6,939 bases of DNA from Victivallales bacterium (GTDB lineage Bacteria > Verrucomicrobiota > Lentisphaeria > Oligosphaerales > Oligosphaeraceae): assembly GCA_017615955.1 (NCBI GenBank), contig JAFZZD010000085.1, positions 1 through 6,939 on the forward strand, in the 5' to 3' direction. Positions 6,787 to 6,939 of the stretch are shown in pieces. Positions within the stretch are counted from its first letter, which is position 1. Each line of letters opens with the position of its first letter. The position numbers were made by a program, and so were the translations under genes. The notes under the pieces are model-generated. The model saw only the letters and a list, made by a program, of their open reading frames with translations, ran no database searches and had not been told where the DNA came from.

Positions 6787-6939
6787 TTTTTTCTAGTGAT
6801 GTTTGCCAAAAGGCGCACATTCAGGTTGATCGGAGCCGCTGGCTTCAGCTTCAGGTTGATTGGAGCCGCTGGCTTCAGCTTCAGGTTGATCGGAGCCGCT
6901 GGCTTCAGCTTCAGTTGATCGGAGCCGCTGGCTTTAGCC
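6783..6939 (-). CDS. 3' end of an unidentified repeat-tailed protein gene (partial)
   Basis: Only the last 51 codons are inside the window, so the function is unknown. One minus-strand frame is open from the edge: it starts AKASGSDQ, then reads LKLKPAAPIN three times, then a tail ending ANITRKK and a TGA at 6785-6783. That stop overlaps the ATG of the next gene as ATGA, which suggests translational coupling. The other two frames have stops: TAA at 6936-6934, and TGA where the repeat copy has lost a base. The AKASGSDQ start belongs to a different register (AEASGSDQPE) from the LKLKPAAPIN part, and the register changes at the missing base near 6914. If that base were present, the protein would instead keep reading AEASGSDQPE and end CAPFGKHH with a TAG at 6795-6793. 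So the natural C-terminus is uncertain. A low-complexity, probably disordered tail is all that can be inferred. Coding status is likely but not proven. Confidence 0.5.
   Translation of the reverse strand, partial: AKASGSDQLKLKPAAPINLKLKPAAPINLKLKPAAPINLNVRLLANITRKK
6786..6792 (-). promoter_or_regulatory. A7 run overlapping the peptidase start; possible -1 slippery heptamer
   Basis: On the minus strand the bases form A AAA AAA in the frame that enters from the repeat array, followed directly by TGA. This matches the X_XXY_YYZ pattern of -1 frameshift sites. A -1 slip would place the next codon on the ATG at 6786-6784 and continue into the peptidase frame, giving a fusion product. No strong Shine-Dalgarno sequence precedes this ATG, so either coupling by ATGA overlap or slippage could supply ribosomes. 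Function is inferred from the sequence pattern only. Confidence 0.25.
6821..6939. repeat. 30-bp tandem repeat array, about 4 copies, runs off the window edge
   Basis: There are three full 30-bp copies at 6821-6850, 6851-6880 and 6881-6910, and a fourth 29-base copy at 6911-6939. Copies 1 and 3 are identical. Copy 2 differs by C to T at 6861. Copy 4 lacks one G of the GG pair near 6914 and differs at 6935 and 6939. Thirty bases is ten codons, so copy number can change without breaking the frame. Each unit contains a small inverted repeat, AGCC-GCT-GGCT. The copies are directly adjacent with no spacers, so this is not a CRISPR array. The near identity points to recent expansion by slippage or recombination. 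The array may continue beyond the window. Confidence 0.95.

Noticed and set aside
6821..6939. Repeat array as a CRISPR
   Set aside because: Copies are directly adjacent with no spacers and encode open frames.
1..6939. Promoters, terminators, tRNA or rRNA, and mobile elements
   Set aside because: Gaps between genes are 11 nt or less, leaving no room for promoters or terminators. No RNA gene signature, transposase or flanking inverted repeat was seen.

Overview
The window is 6.9 kb from a Gram-negative (diderm) bacterium. The evidence is a lipoprotein with a lipobox, an MCE-domain protein and an Mla-type ABC transporter, all of which belong to an inner-membrane/outer-membrane envelope. Base composition looks balanced (roughly half G+C). 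The phylum cannot be fixed from the sequence alone. A proteobacterial or PVC-group (Lentisphaerae/Kiritimatiellae-like) source is a guess only.

Every convincing gene lies on the minus strand, and together they look like one operon transcribed from right to left. In transcription order: (1) the 3' end of an unidentified gene carrying 30-bp tandem repeats, cut by the window edge (6939-6783); (2) a 608-residue M28-like zinc peptidase-fold protein with a PA-like region and a C-terminal winged-helix-like tail (6786-4960); (3) a 249-residue polytopic membrane protein resembling part of the UPF0718/YraQ/ArsP permease family (4948-4199); (4) a 230-234-residue helical protein with a very acidic linker, not recognised (4208-3504); (5) an MlaE-type permease with a fused N-terminal STAS domain (3500-2382); (6) an MlaF-type ATPase (2376-1624); (7) an MlaD/MCE protein with a long C-terminal coiled-coil region (1624-479); (8) a PqiC/DUF330-type auxiliary lipoprotein (482-3). 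Junctions are -4 to +11 nt, three of them overlapping, so translational coupling is likely. No internal promoter or terminator was seen.

Genes 5-8 form a complete MCE-type lipid-trafficking ABC system. MlaE and MlaF are the membrane and ATPase core, with the STAS domain standing in for MlaB. MlaD supplies the periplasmic MCE ring and probably a helical needle. The lipoprotein is the likely outer-membrane contact. No MlaA or MlaC is visible. What genes 2-4 contribute is unknown.

The most unusual part is the right edge. The repeats are 30 bp (10 codons) and open in two registers (AEASGSDQPE or LKLKPAAPIN). One copy lacks a base, which switches the register. The array's reading frame then runs through an A7 run into a stop that overlaps the peptidase start.
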